Shown here one piece after another: positions 43,341-55,860 of a DNA stretch of 64,000 nucleotides (within the stretch, counting starts at the first letter, position 1; each line of letters starts with the position of its first letter). The stretch is from Berghia stephanieae (lineage: Eukaryota > Mollusca > Gastropoda > Nudibranchia > Aeolidiidae). Position numbers and translations under genes: made by a program. Under the pieces are notes generated by a model. It ran no database searches. It had not been told where the DNA came from and was given only the letters and a program-made list of their open reading frames with translations. The stretch covers positions 5,120,505-5,184,504 of the forward strand of contig CM067450.1 in assembly GCA_034508935.3 (NCBI GenBank), read 5' to 3'.

Positions 43341-43867
43341 TGATTTTTTGTTTGCTTTTAAGGGTTCTACGGCACTTGTAACACATTAAGGTCATATCAG
43401 CACCAGTAAAAAGGAAGAAAATGGGTTAATAAAAAGTTCTAGAATTACAATTAAAGCACCCAAGAAAAGGTAAGACAAAGGGGAATTTGTTCAAATAAGA
43501 TACAGATGTAGATTCCCAGAGTACACTATCAAAGTACTTAGTTTGAGATTACCAAAAGTCTCATCCAGACACAAGCATAGGTCCCCACTACGAGGAATAC
43601 ACTCAAATGGTTTACAAATATAACATAAAGAAAACATAATAAAATGCATAACAGAGAGATGATTTACAAGGAAAAAAATATCATCTCCCAAAACTAACTA
43701 TACATTTGACTGTTTCCCTCTCAGCTACAGTATCTGGCCAGGGCCAGGACAAAACCAAGTAATCTCATTCCAAGACAAAGACAGTGAGTTGGAAGACAGA
43801 TATAAGGGGGCTAGAAGACGCAGTAAGTGCCTCCCTGCCCACTATGGGAGGCCAGGAACCCACCCAG
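43341..43867 (-). mobile_element. Retroposon S5, complete, with 9-bp duplication
   Basis: Flanked by GCATCCAAG (43332-43340 and 43868-43876). Both S5 termini are present. Confidence 0.88.
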
Positions 43868-44232
43868 GCATCCAAGAGAAAATAGAAGACAAAGAGGTTT
43901 ATTTCAAACAACGAGCATAGCAGAATGTTTATATTCAAAGTTATATTACCAAACTTGTCATGCACTTAAATAAAACTTTTACGCATGCGACCCAAATTGA
44001 AAAATGACTACAAAACAAACAAATGCCATTTATTGAGATAACGGTAACTCTATACAGCACCATCAAGAATCATTACATGAATATTGCTGCAGTATAATCT
44101 ACTGGTTATATCACCATGCCAAAAATGGTCCTATATCATTATCAACACTTGGTGTAATAATTATAAAGAGGTATTATTAAAAATAAACAAAAACTTTATA
44201 AAATATATTTAGTCTATTAAAAAAATCGTATT
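43868..44232. other. No recognisable gene
   Basis: AT-rich spacer between S5 copies without repeats or exons I could support. Confidence 0.5.
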
Positions 44233-44766
44233 ATGTTTTTGTTTTTAAGGGTTTTACGGCGCTTGCAACACATTTAGGTCATATCAGCGCCAGTAAAAAG
44301 GAAGAGAATTGGGTAGTAAAACATTCTAGATGTATACAATTATAATGACTTGAGGAAAAAGTAAGACAAGGAGGAATGGTTTAAATATAGAACAGATGTA
44401 GATTCGGAGAGTACACTATCAGTACTTAGTTTGAGATCACTTAAAGTCTCACCCAGACACCAGCACAAGTTCCCAGTAAGAGGAATACGCTCAAATGTTT
44501 ACAAATCATATGTCAAGAATAAAATATATAACAGTACATAACAGAGAAATGATTTACAAAGAAAAAAAAATATCATCTCTCTAAACTATAACTATACATT
44601 TGACTGTTTCCCTCCCAACCAAGGACTATGGCCAGGGTCAGGACAAAACTAAGTAATGTCATTCCAAGACAAAGACAGAAAGCAATTGGAAAACAGGTAT
44701 AGGGATATAGAAGACACAGCATGTACCTCCCTGCCCACGATCGGAGGTCGAGGATCCCCACCCAAG
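44233..44766 (-). mobile_element. Retroposon S5, no clear target duplication
   Basis: Both termini are recognisable (TTTTTAAGGGTTTTACGGCG and GGATCCCCACCCAAGC). Flanks do not match. Confidence 0.82.
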
Positions 44767-45027
44767 CTATAATCTTAAAAATAATGATAATATATAACAG
44801 ACCCAATGAAAAAAAAAACAAACCCAAAAACCCAGAGATGAATGAAGAGAATGAAAATGAATACAGAACGAATAAATTTGTAAGTCGTTCACTGGTTGTG
44901 ACCAAAACAAAAGGTAGTAGTAGTAATAAATAAATAAATCGTCAATATCAATAGCGATGAATCAAAATTTACATTACCAATTATTGCACGAAGGGAAAAA
45001 TATCAGTCAATTGTTTACCACACACAA

Positions 45028-45068
45028 TAATAATAATAATAATAATTAATAATATAATAATAATAATA

Positions 45069-45100
<32 letters not shown>

Positions 45101-45155
45101 TAATAATAATAATAATAATAACAATAATAATAATAATAATAATAATATAATTATA
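45028..45155. repeat. (AAT)n microsatellite
   Basis: Imperfect AAT repeats about 125 bp long. Confidence 0.92.
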
Positions 45156-45182
45156 AATGAAGATAATGATGATGGATAATGA

Positions 45183-45710
45183 TGTTTTGTTTTGTTTTTA
45201 AGGGTTTTAGGGCGCTTGCAACACATTTAGGTCATATCAGCGCCAGTAAAAAGGAAGAAAATGGGATAGTAAAAAGTTACAGAATTACAATTAAAGCACC
45301 CAAGAAAAAGTAAGACATAGGGGAACTGGGAACAAATAGGGATCAGATGTAGATTCCAAGAGCATACCACCAATGTACTTAGTATGAGATCATCTAAAAG
45401 TCTCATCCAGACACAAGCACAGGCCCCAACTAAGAGGAATACACTCAAATGTTTACCAATCATATAATATAATATGTAAACTAAACATAACAGAGAGATG
45501 ATTTACAAGGAAAAAAATATCATCTCCCAAAACAATAACTATGCATTTGACTGTTTCCCTCCAAGCCAGGACTCCGACCAGGGCCAGGAAAATGACCAAG
45601 CAATCTCATTCCAAGACAAAGACAGAAAGTATGTTGAAAAACAGATATAAGGGGATAGGAGACACAGTATGTACCTCCCTGCCCGCTATGGGAGGTAGGA
45701 ACCCCACCCA
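45183..45710 (-). mobile_element. Retroposon S5, complete, with 12-bp duplication
   Basis: GATGGATAATGA flanks it at 45171-45182 and 45711-45722. Both ends are intact. Confidence 0.9.
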
Positions 45711-45722
45711 GATGGATAATGA

Positions 45723-46072
45723 GAATAATGAAGATAATGGTAATAACTAATAAATAATAACAAGTATAATAACCACAATCATCATAAACAAACCACATAA
45801 ATACCATTATAGCATCACGAAAAACACAGTGATTGAAAACAACCATATGGAAGACACAGTAAATTCACCATTATTATATGTTATCATATGCAGACCTGCC
45901 AACTTGAAAATTCAAAAAATTCGTGTTTTTTTAAGGAGATAAAAATAATAGTAGATATAGTCACTATAAATATAATTAAATTTACAGATCAACAATTTAC
46001 CCTCACAAGAATTAAAAAAACACTTCAAAATCCTTAAAATATGTAGTCTGGCATCAACTTTTTCAATTTGTT
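45723..46072. other. No recognisable gene
   Basis: AT-rich spacer; nothing supported. Confidence 0.5.
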
Positions 46073-46077
46073 TGTTC

Positions 46078-46548
46078 GCTTGTTTTTAAAGGTTTTACTG
46101 CACTTGCAACAAATTAGGTCATATCAGCGCACGTAAAAAGGAAGAAGATGGGATAGCAAAAAGTTCTAAAAATTAAAATTACAATGGAGTACCCAAGAAA
46201 AAGTAAGATTAAGGGAATTAGTTCAAATAGGGAACAGATGTAGATTCCAAGAGCACACTATGAATGTTTTTAGTTTGAAATCACCGAAATGTCTCATCCT
46301 GACACAAGCCCAGGTCCCTACTAAGAGGAACACACCCAAATGTTTAAAAATCATGTACATGTAAAACAAAAATAATACAGTTAATAACAGAGAGATGATG
46401 TACAAGAAAAAAATATCATCTCCCAAAACTCGAACTATACATTTGACTGTCTCCCTTACAACCAGGGTATCTGGCCAGGGCCAGGACAAAATCAAGTAAT
46501 CTCATTCCAAAGCAAAGACAGAAAACATGTTGGAAAACAGATATAGGA
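46078..46548 (-). mobile_element. Retroposon S5, 5'-truncated
   Basis: The 3' end (TTTTTAAAGGTTTTACTGC) is present, but the copy stops at GGAAAACAGATATAGG and lacks the last ~80 bp of 5' end, the usual LINE-style truncation. Confidence 0.82.
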
Positions 46549-46664
46549 ACCACATACAGTCAATAAGTTTTATTGACTTTAAAATTTTAATGAAGTTCTA
46601 AAAATTGGAGTTAAAATTTCGTAATTTTATGAATTTCTCGTAGAAGTAGGCAGGTCTGTAATAT

Positions 46665-46918
46665 ATGACTGACCATCTCAAAATGGTATTATGCTGGGAG
46701 GAAATTTATGCTGAAATACGAATGTTAAAAAAAAAATTACTCGCATCAAAACATTATATCTTTTTAAACTCCATGAAATGATATCCATTCTTTTCTTATA
46801 AGGCATATCTGTTTCACTCATTTTTTTCTCTCTTCAATATAGACAACAAGAGAAGAAAAAAAATCAATTATCTGTCTTGTTAATCCTGACAAAATACCGT
46901 ATTGAGACGATAGCCACA
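46665..46918. mobile_element. MITE, family H
   Basis: Left TGACTGACCATCTCAAAATG with GGTATTATGCTGGG, right AATCCTGACAAAATACCG with TTGAGACGATAG. Confidence 0.72.
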
Positions 46919-47142
46919 TCCAGTCAAGTCTCTCCAATCCGAATACATCCGTCCCAGCATTTTATCCGGATTATAGAGATATCCGGATAGTTGAATCAGT
47001 CCCTCCCTAAAGTGTACAAATAAAGAAAACAAAGATCCATCCCAGGCATCATGACTGGAAAACGGGACACCCGGATTGTGGCGTTCCGAAAAGTAGAGAG
47101 ATGGAACTTTATACCGTTTTTTTTTTTAGAATTATTGAGAAC
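46919..47142. other. Possible pogo-like end, otherwise unassigned
   Basis: CAGTCAAGTCTCTCCAATCCG followed by TTATCCGGATTATAGAG is the style of a pogo/Tigger terminus, but no matching partner end was confirmed. Confidence 0.3.
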
Positions 47143-47879
47143 TTAAGGGGCGGTTTGAGTCTAATTATTAAGAAAATCCTTCGAAAAATTGATTTTGAGA
47201 TTTTTGTGGAAAATGATATTTTATTATCTTAGAAATTATATAATTGAAGTCCAAATTCTTAAAGTAGACTATAAAGGCACGAAAAACAAAGTCGAAAATG
47301 GTACAGGTAGTAAGAAAAGTGTGAAAAACAGGAAGCCATTTTGCTCTTTTCTCAATATGTCATTTTTCTAAGGGTATGGGAAACTGTGTCAAACGTTTCT
47401 CAGAATCTATTCAATGAAATTGTCTGAAAATTTCCACAGTTATTACAGAGATAACGTATTATGTCACATCAGAGAGATTTTTTTGATAAGATATGTGAAT
47501 TTTGAATTATAATCCTAATCCTGAATTTTTAAGGTCAGTTTTGTCATAACATTTTGATTCCCAACTTTGTAATGTTCTAATAAAAATTCCATAAGCTAAA
47601 GCCGTAAAATCTCTATGGTGACACACTATGGTACAATGTTGACAAGAGGGAAGAATATGGAGGTCATTCCTTCATTAGTTTTTGTGGAACGTTTGCCATA
47701 AGATTGTTATATTTTTTATGTCAGACCCCAAATTAGGTCGCAAAATGGGTATCAACACAGATAATTAAAATTTGTCACCATAAATGTTGTTTTTTAACCT
47801 ATATTGACGATACAGAATGATTAAAACCGCCAATATAGGTAATTAAACTTTTTTTAGAAAAGACCCAAACCGCCCTTAA
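47143..47879. mobile_element. TTAA-flanked element, family P4
   Basis: TTAAGGGGCGGTTTGAGTCT at the left and GACCCAAACCGCCCTTAA at the right form inverted ends with TTAA at both borders. It is 737 bp with no recognisable transposase and is the only copy here. Confidence 0.65.
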
Positions 47880-47969
47880 TGACTAAGACTGAGAGGGAAA
47901 GATTTGAGTTCAAGAGGTCTTTCCTTAAGGACCATAATATTCTCAATGTCAATCAATATTTTTATAACC

Positions 47970-48190
47970 AGATTCACAAAAGGAAAAAACATCATCTCCA
48001 ACAAATAAACAAAAAAAAAAAAAACAAACAAACCCCAAAATACAAATAACAAAAATGGAAGAAAAAAAAACGATGTATGACTGTCTCCTGTTAGCAAAGG
48101 ACAACAGCTGAGGGCTAGGCAAAAATGAAGTGGTCTCATTCCAGGATGAGGGAAGAGAACCACAAGGAAGAGGGTGATTATTAATGTAAA
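47970..48190 (-). mobile_element. Diverged S5 relic
   Basis: ATCATCTCC, TGACTGTCTCCTGTTAGC and GGTCTCATTCCAGGATGAG follow the order of the S5 5' half. It abuts the 19-bp minisatellite. Confidence 0.5.
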
Positions 48191-48202
48191 AAAGAAAGGA
48201 AG

Positions 48203-49934
48203 ATATGGAACGAGAACCCAAATATGGAACGAGAACCCAGATATGGAACGAGAACCCAGATATGGAACGAGAACCCAGATATGGAACGAGAACCCAGATA
48301 TGGAACGAGAACCCAGATATGGAACGAGAACCCAGATATGGAACGAGAACCCAGATATGGAACGGAACCGAATGGAACGAGAACCCAGATATGGAACGAG
48401 AACCCAGATATGAACGAGAACCCAGATATGGACGAAACCCAGATATGGAACGAGAACCCAGATATGGAACGAGAACCCAGATATGGAACGAGAACCAGTA
48501 TGAACAGAACCCAGATATGGAACGAGAACCCAGATATGGAACGAGAACCCAGATATGGAACGAGAACCCAGATATGGACGGAACGAGAACAACCAGATAT
48601 GGAACGAGAACCCAGATATGGAACGAGAACCCAGATATGGAACGAGAACCCAGATATGGAACGAGAACCCAGATATGGAACGAGAACCCAGATATGGAAC
48701 GAGAACCCAGATATGGAACGAGAACCCAGATATGGAACGAGAACCCAGATATGGAACGAGAACCCAGATATGGAACGAGAACCCAGATATGGAACGAGAA
48801 CCCAGATATGGAACGAGAACCCAGATATGGAACGAGAACCCAGATATGGAACGAGAACCCAGATATGGAACGAGAACCCAGATATGGAACGAGAAACCAG
48901 ATATGGAACGAGAACCCAGATATGGAACGAGAACCCAGATATGGAACGAGAACCCAGATATGGAACGAGAACCCAGATATGGAACGAGAACCCAGATATG
49001 GAACGAGAACCCAGATATGGAACGAGAACCCAGATATGGAACGAGAACCCAGATATGGAACGAGAACCCAGATATGGAACGAGAACCCAGATATGGAACG
49101 AGAACCCAGATATGGAACGAGAACCCAGATATGGAACGAGAACCCAGATATGGAACGAGAACCCAGATATGGAACGAGAACCCAGATATGGAACGAGAAC
49201 CCAGATATGGAACGAGAACCCAGATATGGAACGAGAACCCAGATATGGAACGAGAACCCAGATATGGAACGAGAACCCAGATATGGAACGAGAACCCAGA
49301 TATGGAACGAGAACCCAGATATGGAACGAGAACCCAGGAATGAGATATCGAGAACCCAGATATGGAACGAGAACCCAGATATGGAACGAGAACCCAGATA
49401 TGGAACGAGAACCCAGATATGGAACGAGAACCCAGATATGGAACGAGAACCCAGATATGGAACGAGAACCCAGATATGGAACGAGAACCCAGATATGGAA
49501 CGAGAACCCAGATATGGAACGAGAACCCAGATATGGAACGAGAACCCAGATATGGAACGAGAACCCAGATATGGAACGAGAACCCAGATATGGAACGAGA
49601 ACCCAGATATGGAACGAGAACCCAGATATGGAACGAGAACCCAGATATGGAACGAGAACCCAGATATGGAACGAGAACCCAGATATGGAACGAGAACCCA
49701 GATATGGAACGAGAACCCAGATATGGAACGAGAACCCAGATATGGAACGAGAACCCAGATATGGAACGAGAACCCAGATATGGAACGAGAACCCAGATAT
49801 GGAACGAGAACCCAGAATTAGTAAGTAGGAACGAGAACCCAGATATGGAACGAGAACCCAGTAGAACGAGAACCCAGATATGGAACGAGAACCCAGATAT
49901 GGAACGAGAACCCAGATATGGAACGAGAACCCAG
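48203..49934 (+). repeat. 19-bp minisatellite, ~90 copies
   Basis: The unit is GAACGAGAACCCAGATATG. Copies are almost identical from about 48600 to 49320 and 49360 to 49815; variants and indels cluster near 48360-48590, 49335-49355 and 49815-49870. A 19-bp unit cycles through all frames and contains no stop in several of them, so frames of over 500 codons arise on both strands. These are not genes. Confidence 0.95.
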
Positions 49935-49984
49935 CAAAACCAATGATTGGAACAGAAACAAATACAGTGATACGAGACATGAAA

Positions 49985-50105
49985 GTTGAGATAAAAAATA
50001 TAAAGTGAGTAGATGTGACTCATATATAAGGGAACAACACAAAACAAACAACGTTTCGGCCCTTGGCCTTCGTCAGGAGACAGTAAACAAAAACACAAAC
50101 AAATA
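49985..50105 (+). repeat. One arm of foldback family F
   Basis: TAAAGTGAGTAGATGTGACTC, AACAACGTTTCGGCCC and TTGGCCTTCGTCAGGAGAC match one arm of 6910-7207. The partner arm is absent. Confidence 0.6.
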
Positions 50106-50275
50106 TGTAAATTTACAAAATATCACAAGTTGAAAAGTAGAAAATAGGAAGACATAATGAGCATCATCTCTGCTTCCTCGCTTTTCCTCTGCCGAGTTGA
50201 CCACAATAAAAAGTCATACAAATTGGTTTGATTTTCCATTCATATGAACTCAAGAGAATTAACGGTTTTTCATAG

Positions 50276-50502
50276 TTAACTCTCTCCTTACCGAACGTTT
50301 TCAGTGTTTTCCCAAAATGGCAGGCTTACCCAGCAGAAAAATTGATTTTTAAAATTCAAACAATCTCTCTACCAAACAATTTTAGGTTCTTATTAATTAA
50401 ACAAAGATCATTGTGTTGTACAAAATATATTTGAAAAAGAAATAATGTATATTGAGTCGTAACAAATGTGACGATTTTGATAGGTAGTAAGGAGAGGGTT
50501 AA
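50276..50502. mobile_element. TTAA MITE, family P1 variant
   Basis: TTAACTCTCTCCTTACCGAA at the left, TAGTAAGGAGAGGGTTAA at the right. Close to the copy at 34836-35073. Confidence 0.87.
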
Positions 50503-50980
50503 TCAGTCGTATTTTTAAAACATAAAAATTATCGCTATAGTTTCAATGTCAACATTAATAGATCATGTTACGACGTCAACAACAAAAATTCATTAAACTA
50601 TGACAGAGTAGCTTGACTAGATTTCTGCTAATGAAACAAAAAGTATTAACTGCTAAAAATTCTTTTTTCTAACATTTTGACCAGAAAACTTATACTTAAA
50701 ATAGAAATCGAATAAATATGATCTCCCAAATTGTCAAAAAATGATTCAACCTAAGGCTTCTTTCAAGTAATATCATTGATTTTCCTTTGAAGTCTTGGGT
50801 TTAACAGGTTTTGACAAGTTGGTCGTCATTTTAATCAATTATTGCGTGACGTAGAATTTAACATTTTTTAGGCCAAATTGTAAAAATGGCATTTTGGCAG
50901 CGTGCGGATCTTTACTCACTCGGATTGCTAGTCCTATTTTTTAGTTATAAATAAGTAGTTATATCTTTTCCATTCTCAAC
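50503..50980. other. No recognisable gene
   Basis: AT-rich sequence without exons, tRNA-like motifs or repeat matches that I could see. Confidence 0.5.
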
Positions 50981-50981
50981 G

Positions 50982-51043
<62 letters not shown>

Positions 51044-51115
51044 TCATAATAATAATAAATAATAATAACAATGATGATAATAATAATGATAATAATAATA
51101 ATAATAATAATAATA

Positions 51116-51196
<81 letters not shown>

Positions 51197-51235
51197 TAAT
51201 AATAATAATAATAATAATTATAATAATCATAATAT
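50981..51235. repeat. (AAT)n microsatellite
   Basis: AAT repeats with occasional GAT units. Confidence 0.93.
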
Positions 51236-51782
51236 TAATATTAACATTAGGCAAATACGATTATGGCTATATTCAATACATAATATAACAATGATACTTG
51301 GGTCAATGATCATATTGTAATTTTTCATACTAGTTTTTTGGATATTTTTTTTGCAATGAAAGTCTCCAATAACAAAATGAAATGTCATCGCAATAAGAAT
51401 AAAATTACATTATATCTATCAATTGCTTATGACTTTACCATAAATGGAAGAATTCAAATATTGACATTTAATTATGTAAATGTATTCAAAACAAACAAAT
51501 ATATCCCCACTATTATATCCCATCTCATTTGCAAATTTCTATCTCCTCCTCACTCATTCACATACGCTTCCTCATCACTCTCCTCCCCCTTCACTCTGCC
51601 GTCTTAAGGAAAAACGACCGTTTCTTTACTTGGAATAAGAGGCCACATACAACAGTCTTTTTCCTTAAGGCGGCAGCACTGTCTTTCTCTATATATCAGA
51701 TATTCTGTCAATTGAACACCAAAGGGGTTTATTTTATACCATGCCAAGATCCAGTTTAGCTGATTCTAAAGGAGGTTGACGA
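51236..51782. other. No recognisable gene
   Basis: Ordinary AT-rich sequence. TTAAGGAAAAACGACCG and CTTTTTCCTTAAGGCGG near 51604-51673 form a small hairpin. Confidence 0.45.
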
Positions 51783-51784
51783 TA

Positions 51785-52201
51785 GAGATGACATTTACAA
51801 TTAAACCGCAAGAGAAAATAAGACAAAGGGGGAATGGTTCAAATGAGGTCAGATACAGATTCCAAGAGCGCAGTATCAGTGTATTTAGTTTGAGATGAAC
51901 GAAGAGTCTCATCCACACAGGATCCCACTAAGAAGAATCCACTAAAATGCTTATAAATCATGATATTCATGTCAAAAAATATATCAGTACGTAACAGAGA
52001 GATATTTCCCAAAACTATAACCATCCATTCGACTATCTCCCTCCCAGCTAAGGATTCCAGCCAGGGTCAGGACAAAACCAAGTAATCTCAGTCCGAAAAT
52101 TTAAAAAAATAAAAAGCAAGTTGGAAAACAGATATAAGGGGAACAGACGACACAGCAAGTGGCCTCTCTGCCCATTATGGGAAGACAAAGACCCCCACCC
52201 A
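51785..52201 (-). mobile_element. Retroposon S5, diverged and 3'-incomplete
   Basis: Body and 5' half (AGATACAGATTCCAAGAGCG, GGGTCAGGACAAAACC, ACCCCCACCCAG) are recognisable. The GGCGC 3' end is missing. It lies outside the main cluster but in the same orientation. Confidence 0.72.
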
Positions 52202-52329
52202 GTTTCTGTTCTGTGGAAGGCAACGTGTTTTAATATAGGCATTGTAAAATATCATATCAGATTCGTTGTACGGCTATTTTAATTCCTTGTGAGGTTCTAT
52301 GATAAAACATTAGATTTAAATGAAACAAC

Positions 52330-52475
52330 ATACATTGACTGTCTGCTGGAGATGACACAGGAATGGACAACACCCAGGAGCTCTGCGTACACTCATGGAG
52401 GACAGGACCGAATGGCGAAGGCTTGTGGCTTTATGTTAGGCGCCCCAAGGGGCGGCCTAAGTAAGTATAAGTAAA
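52330..52475 (+). mobile_element. LINE 3' end fragment
   Basis: A plus-strand frame gives EDRTEWRRLVALC followed by a stop, the common last residues of invertebrate LINE ORF2, then a (TAAG)-like tail at 52458-52475. Confidence 0.65.
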
Positions 52476-52599
52476 GTTAAGTGAAACGTCTCATGAATTA
52501 ATAAGTGGACGTCCTTAAGAAAAAAAAACAAAAAAGAATTAAAATGGGATAGGTGTTCAAGAGAATCAAAATATGACAGACAGGAATGACAAATTAAGA

Positions 52600-52915
52600 A
52601 ATTAAGGAGCAGGCACTGGTGTAAGATACAGAACCAAACAGGTGTGTATGAAAGGTGCCAGACAAAGCAAGAAAGAAAAATACAAGAAAAAAAAAACATC
52701 CCAAAAAATCAGTCAACATCGAGTGGGGATCGAACCTCAGACCTTTTGATTACAATGTACTACAATGTAATGGTAGCACATCTGAGGTTTGAAGTCTGAG
52801 GTTTGATCCCCAGTCGAGATTGACTGATTTTTTGGGATGGCTTTTTTCTTGTATGTTTCTTTCTTGCTTTATCTGGCACCTTTCATAACCACTTGCTCAG
52901 TTCTTTATTAGACAG
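52600..52915. repeat. Foldback pair of tRNA-like SINE heads (S6)
   Basis: The same head-to-head structure as 33090-33358: GTATGAAAGGTGCCAGAC on the left, TCTGGCACCTTTCATA on the right, with facing GGGGATCGAACC and GGTTTGATCCCC in the centre. Confidence 0.82.
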
Positions 52916-52975
52916 GAATGCTCTTTGCTGAAATAAAAAAAAAACCAAAAACCTGAATTTTTTTTCTTGTAAAGT

Positions 52976-53366
52976 GTGTCAGTGCATGACATAATCAGCT
53001 GGAAGGTGAAAATTTTGGATTTGAATTTTTTTTTTTTCATTTTCTGAAAGACTATGCTCCCAGAACATTTAAATCTTTTTTTAAAAAGTAAATCAGGTGA
53101 TTTTTCATGAGGTTATGGTCAGATGTATGGGAAAGGTATCCAGCAACTTTTCTCAACTTTCATACTTTGTCAACTTGACTAGCTGTAAAAAAATTTAGAA
53201 GCGAAATTAAGCTTTGAAATTTCCCGAAGATGGACAAAAAGGGTTGATATAATCAATTATGACAAGAACTCACTTTTGGATAAAAATTGACCTTCTAACT
53301 AAACTTGGCAATATCTCAGTTCAAAACTTTTTACCATCCGACTGATTATGTTATTCACTGTAACAT
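52976..53366 (-). repeat. MITE-like repeat N, inverted relative to 28598-28990
   Basis: Shares GACATAATCAGCTGGAAGG, ATGGTCAGATGTATGGGAAAG and TTACCATCCGACTGATTATG with the first copy's complement. Confidence 0.72.
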
Positions 53367-53559
53367 ATATGAAAACATTTTGTGCCAAGTTTCTCTTCAC
53401 CAAATGATATCACTCTCAATCATGGAAAAAGATACATATCCACCTAGCTTCCCATTAACTGTTGCCTTTAAACATCCAATACTTTCATTTAAACTAAAAT
53501 CAAATCAAATCACCACTGCCAAACAAAGGTCAGCCAGAGGATTTCAGAAGGCCGGTTTA

Positions 53560-53816
53560 CCGGTCCTGGGTACGAGCCTCGCTCGGCGCATAGTTGAGTC
53601 CTTGGAAAAGGCTCTTTACTCACATTTTCTAAACCGTATTCAGGTGTAAAATGAGTATCATGCCATTAACAGCATTGTCTCTGTTGGAAGAGAAATTGTA
53701 AGATCGCCTAACAGGCGTCATGTCTCGTTCTACATGCTACATGTTGCTGTTGGTCAGGGACCCCTTGTAAAGTGCTTTGAACATGTTTAGTAGATATTGC
53801 GCTATATAAAAGCTCA
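53560..53816 (+). mobile_element. SINE S1, head partly replaced
   Basis: Starts within the head (GGTACGAGCCTCGCTCGG), then full body and tail (GTAAAGTGCTTTGAACATG, GATATTGCGCTATATAAA). Confidence 0.87.
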
Positions 53817-54055
53817 AGTTTTTTTTTTTTTTTTTTATCAAATCTTCATGGCTTCTGATATTATCGATATCACCTTCATCGTCAGCATTGGTTCAACTTC
53901 TTGATCAAGTTCAAATTCATTAAACGGGTTTTCATCAATTTAATTCGCTAAAATTAACACTTAATTTTCTTTAAAAATTTCTCATGACAACTTTTGTCTT
54001 AAAAAGTGCCATTGAACACGTTAGGTGGAGACAGGCGTTCTATAAATGTTATTTA

Positions 54056-54061
<6 letters not shown>

Positions 54062-54127
<66 letters not shown>

Positions 54128-54350
54128 ATCATTTTCAACAACAAATGAATGAACAAACGAATAAATTTATAATAATAATAAATAAATAAATAAACAAAAA
54201 CAAACAGATAGATAGATATAGAAATGAAAAAGATAAAATAAAATAAATAAATAAACAAAACATAAATATACAAAACAAATAAACAGATAAAAAGATAAAG
54301 GAATGAAAAAAAAAGAATAAATAAATAAATAAGTGAATAAACAAAAACAA

Positions 54351-54382
<32 letters not shown>

Positions 54383-54390
54383 AAGTAAAT
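54062..54390. repeat. (TA)n and (AAAT)n microsatellites beyond the FAM20B stop
   Basis: TA run at 54062-54125, then AAAT-rich sequence to about 54390. This is on the 3' side of FAM20B and may be in its 3' UTR. Confidence 0.9.
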
Positions 54391-54405
54391 AAATAACAGA
54401 TCCAG

Positions 54406-54475
54406 ATACCCAATCACTGCTGGGTGGACAAGGGGTGGGGGAGGCGGGATCAGAAAAAAAAGTTACGACTTATTA
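54406..54475 (-). mobile_element. SINE S4 relic
   Basis: CCAATCACTGCTGGGTGGACA with a G-run and GGATCAGAAAAAAAAGTT matches the centre of the S4 copy at 32630-32897. Confidence 0.5.
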
Positions 54476-54533
54476 CTACAAAAAAATGAAAAAAAAAAGA
54501 AGTTGTTGCCAGGCCAGGCAGGTCATCTTGGTA

Positions 54534-54756
54534 TCAGCTGTCTGGCAGATTTTCCAATATTATGGCTTCAATCCCCACCCTTTTTATACACGACTCTATG
54601 GTTCGGATCACGTTATTGACGCGCCTGTCCAATGCTTTCAAGTGGGCGTTTGACAACACGGGTGCTACGGGATCGTGTGACAATAGGCTGGATAACACAC
54701 CGCTCAACACACCGTCTTGGAGGGCTAAAAGTCTCTGCCACATGTGGGAGCGAACC
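54534..54756 (-). CDS. FAM20B: FAM20B-like xylosylkinase, last exon (C-terminus and stop)
   Basis: Minus strand; acceptor CCCTTTCCCAG before 54756, stop TGA at 54534-54536, 74 codons including stop. Encodes MWQRLLALQDGVLSGVLSSL, then HDPVAPVLSNAHLKALDRRV and CIKRVGIEAIILENL. Human FAM20B has [31 protein letters not shown] and MDTVLVEDRMP in the same order. FAM20B phosphorylates xylose in the proteoglycan linkage region in the Golgi. This exon forms the C-lobe end. Confidence 0.93.
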
Positions 54757-55251
54757 CTGGGAAAGGGATGGAAAATGAAAATGAAATAGCTGGAAAAAAA
54801 ATATCGATCACGGTAACACAAGGAAATTCTTTATAATAATATATAATTCATTCATCTAAAAAAATGGAAATTCGTTTACAGACGTGGCATGTATAAAAAT
54901 GTATAAACACAAAGTTGAGAATCTATGGCGACAATGTATACATATATATATCTATATATCTATACATTTTTAAGATCGAAACATGTTGTCCCCACGACCC
55001 CAGGTTTGAACCTATAAGCAAATGCACAAAAATGTAAAATTATGCAACCAAGAACCAATCGCGACACTTAATATATTAAGTTGATAAATTGAGATAGGCC
55101 ATACCCCTGGCCTTTAGTCCGAACTTGTGTGTGTGTATTTAAAAGATAGTGATATATGAAGAATATAACCATCAAGTCATTTCAATCAAATATCGAGGTT
55201 TCTACTAGAATAAAAGTCGCCTTTAATATGTCATGGAGGGGGGGGGGGGGG
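54757..55251 (-). other. FAM20B intron (part), nothing recognised
   Basis: AT-rich with a small TATATA/TCTATA tract near 54940. A G-run lies at 55232-55254. Confidence 0.55.
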
Positions 55252-55520
55252 GGGGGGGGGTTCCTGATAGCTCAGTTGGTAGAGCACTTGCTTCAAAAGC
55301 AAAGGGACCAAGATTGATTTCCAGGTGTAGTCGATATATTTATATGACCCCCCCCCCCCCCCCCCCCACTGTCCACCTAACCTAGCAGTGAATGGGTAGA
55401 TGAGCCTGTTTGATGTAGCGGAAAGTACTTTGCGATAAACAAGCGTCCTATCATAGGATTGTTATAGTCCTTTACACGCTCTAGAAACCGGGATAAACTC
55501 TGGCTCAGAAGGACTAAAAA
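55252..55520 (+). mobile_element. SINE S4, near complete (FAM20B intron)
   Basis: Head CTGATAGCTCAGTTGGTAG and AAGATTGATTTCC, a C-run in the middle, then AGTACTTTGCGATAAACAAG and CCGGGATAAACTCTGGCTC. Confidence 0.88.
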
Positions 55521-55582
55521 AATTTTTTAAATGTCATCGTTATTGTGTACATTTGGGGGGAGGGAGAGCGTAAAAAATCTGT

Positions 55583-55860
55583 TTAACCCTCTCCTTACCA
55601 CCCAAAGGATAATCGTCACATTTGTTATGAAACCAACAATTTTCTCATTCTGATTTCTCTTGTACATCACAGAATTTAAAGAAATGCTTTGATTACAGCT
55701 ATAAATACTAAACACTGTGTTGTTGAGCTCATTTTGTGAACAACATTCTGTATAGAATGCACTTTTAAATTTTTGTTTGATTAGGAAAGGTCTATTTTGT
55801 GTCGGATGGGTGTGAACCTTCGGGGGAAATTCTAAAAATAGCTGGTAAGGAGAGAGTTAA
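55583..55860. mobile_element. TTAA MITE, family P1 (FAM20B intron), complete
   Basis: TTAACCCTCTCCTTACCACC at the left, GCTGGTAAGGAGAGAGTTAA at the right. Very similar to 32038-32279. Confidence 0.9.

Noticed and set aside
47876-50098. 740-codon minus-strand frame and several plus-strand frames of 190-540 codons
   Set aside because: They are products of the 19-bp minisatellite, whose unit lacks stops in the relevant frames. The peptide is a 19-residue repeat and there is no gene structure.
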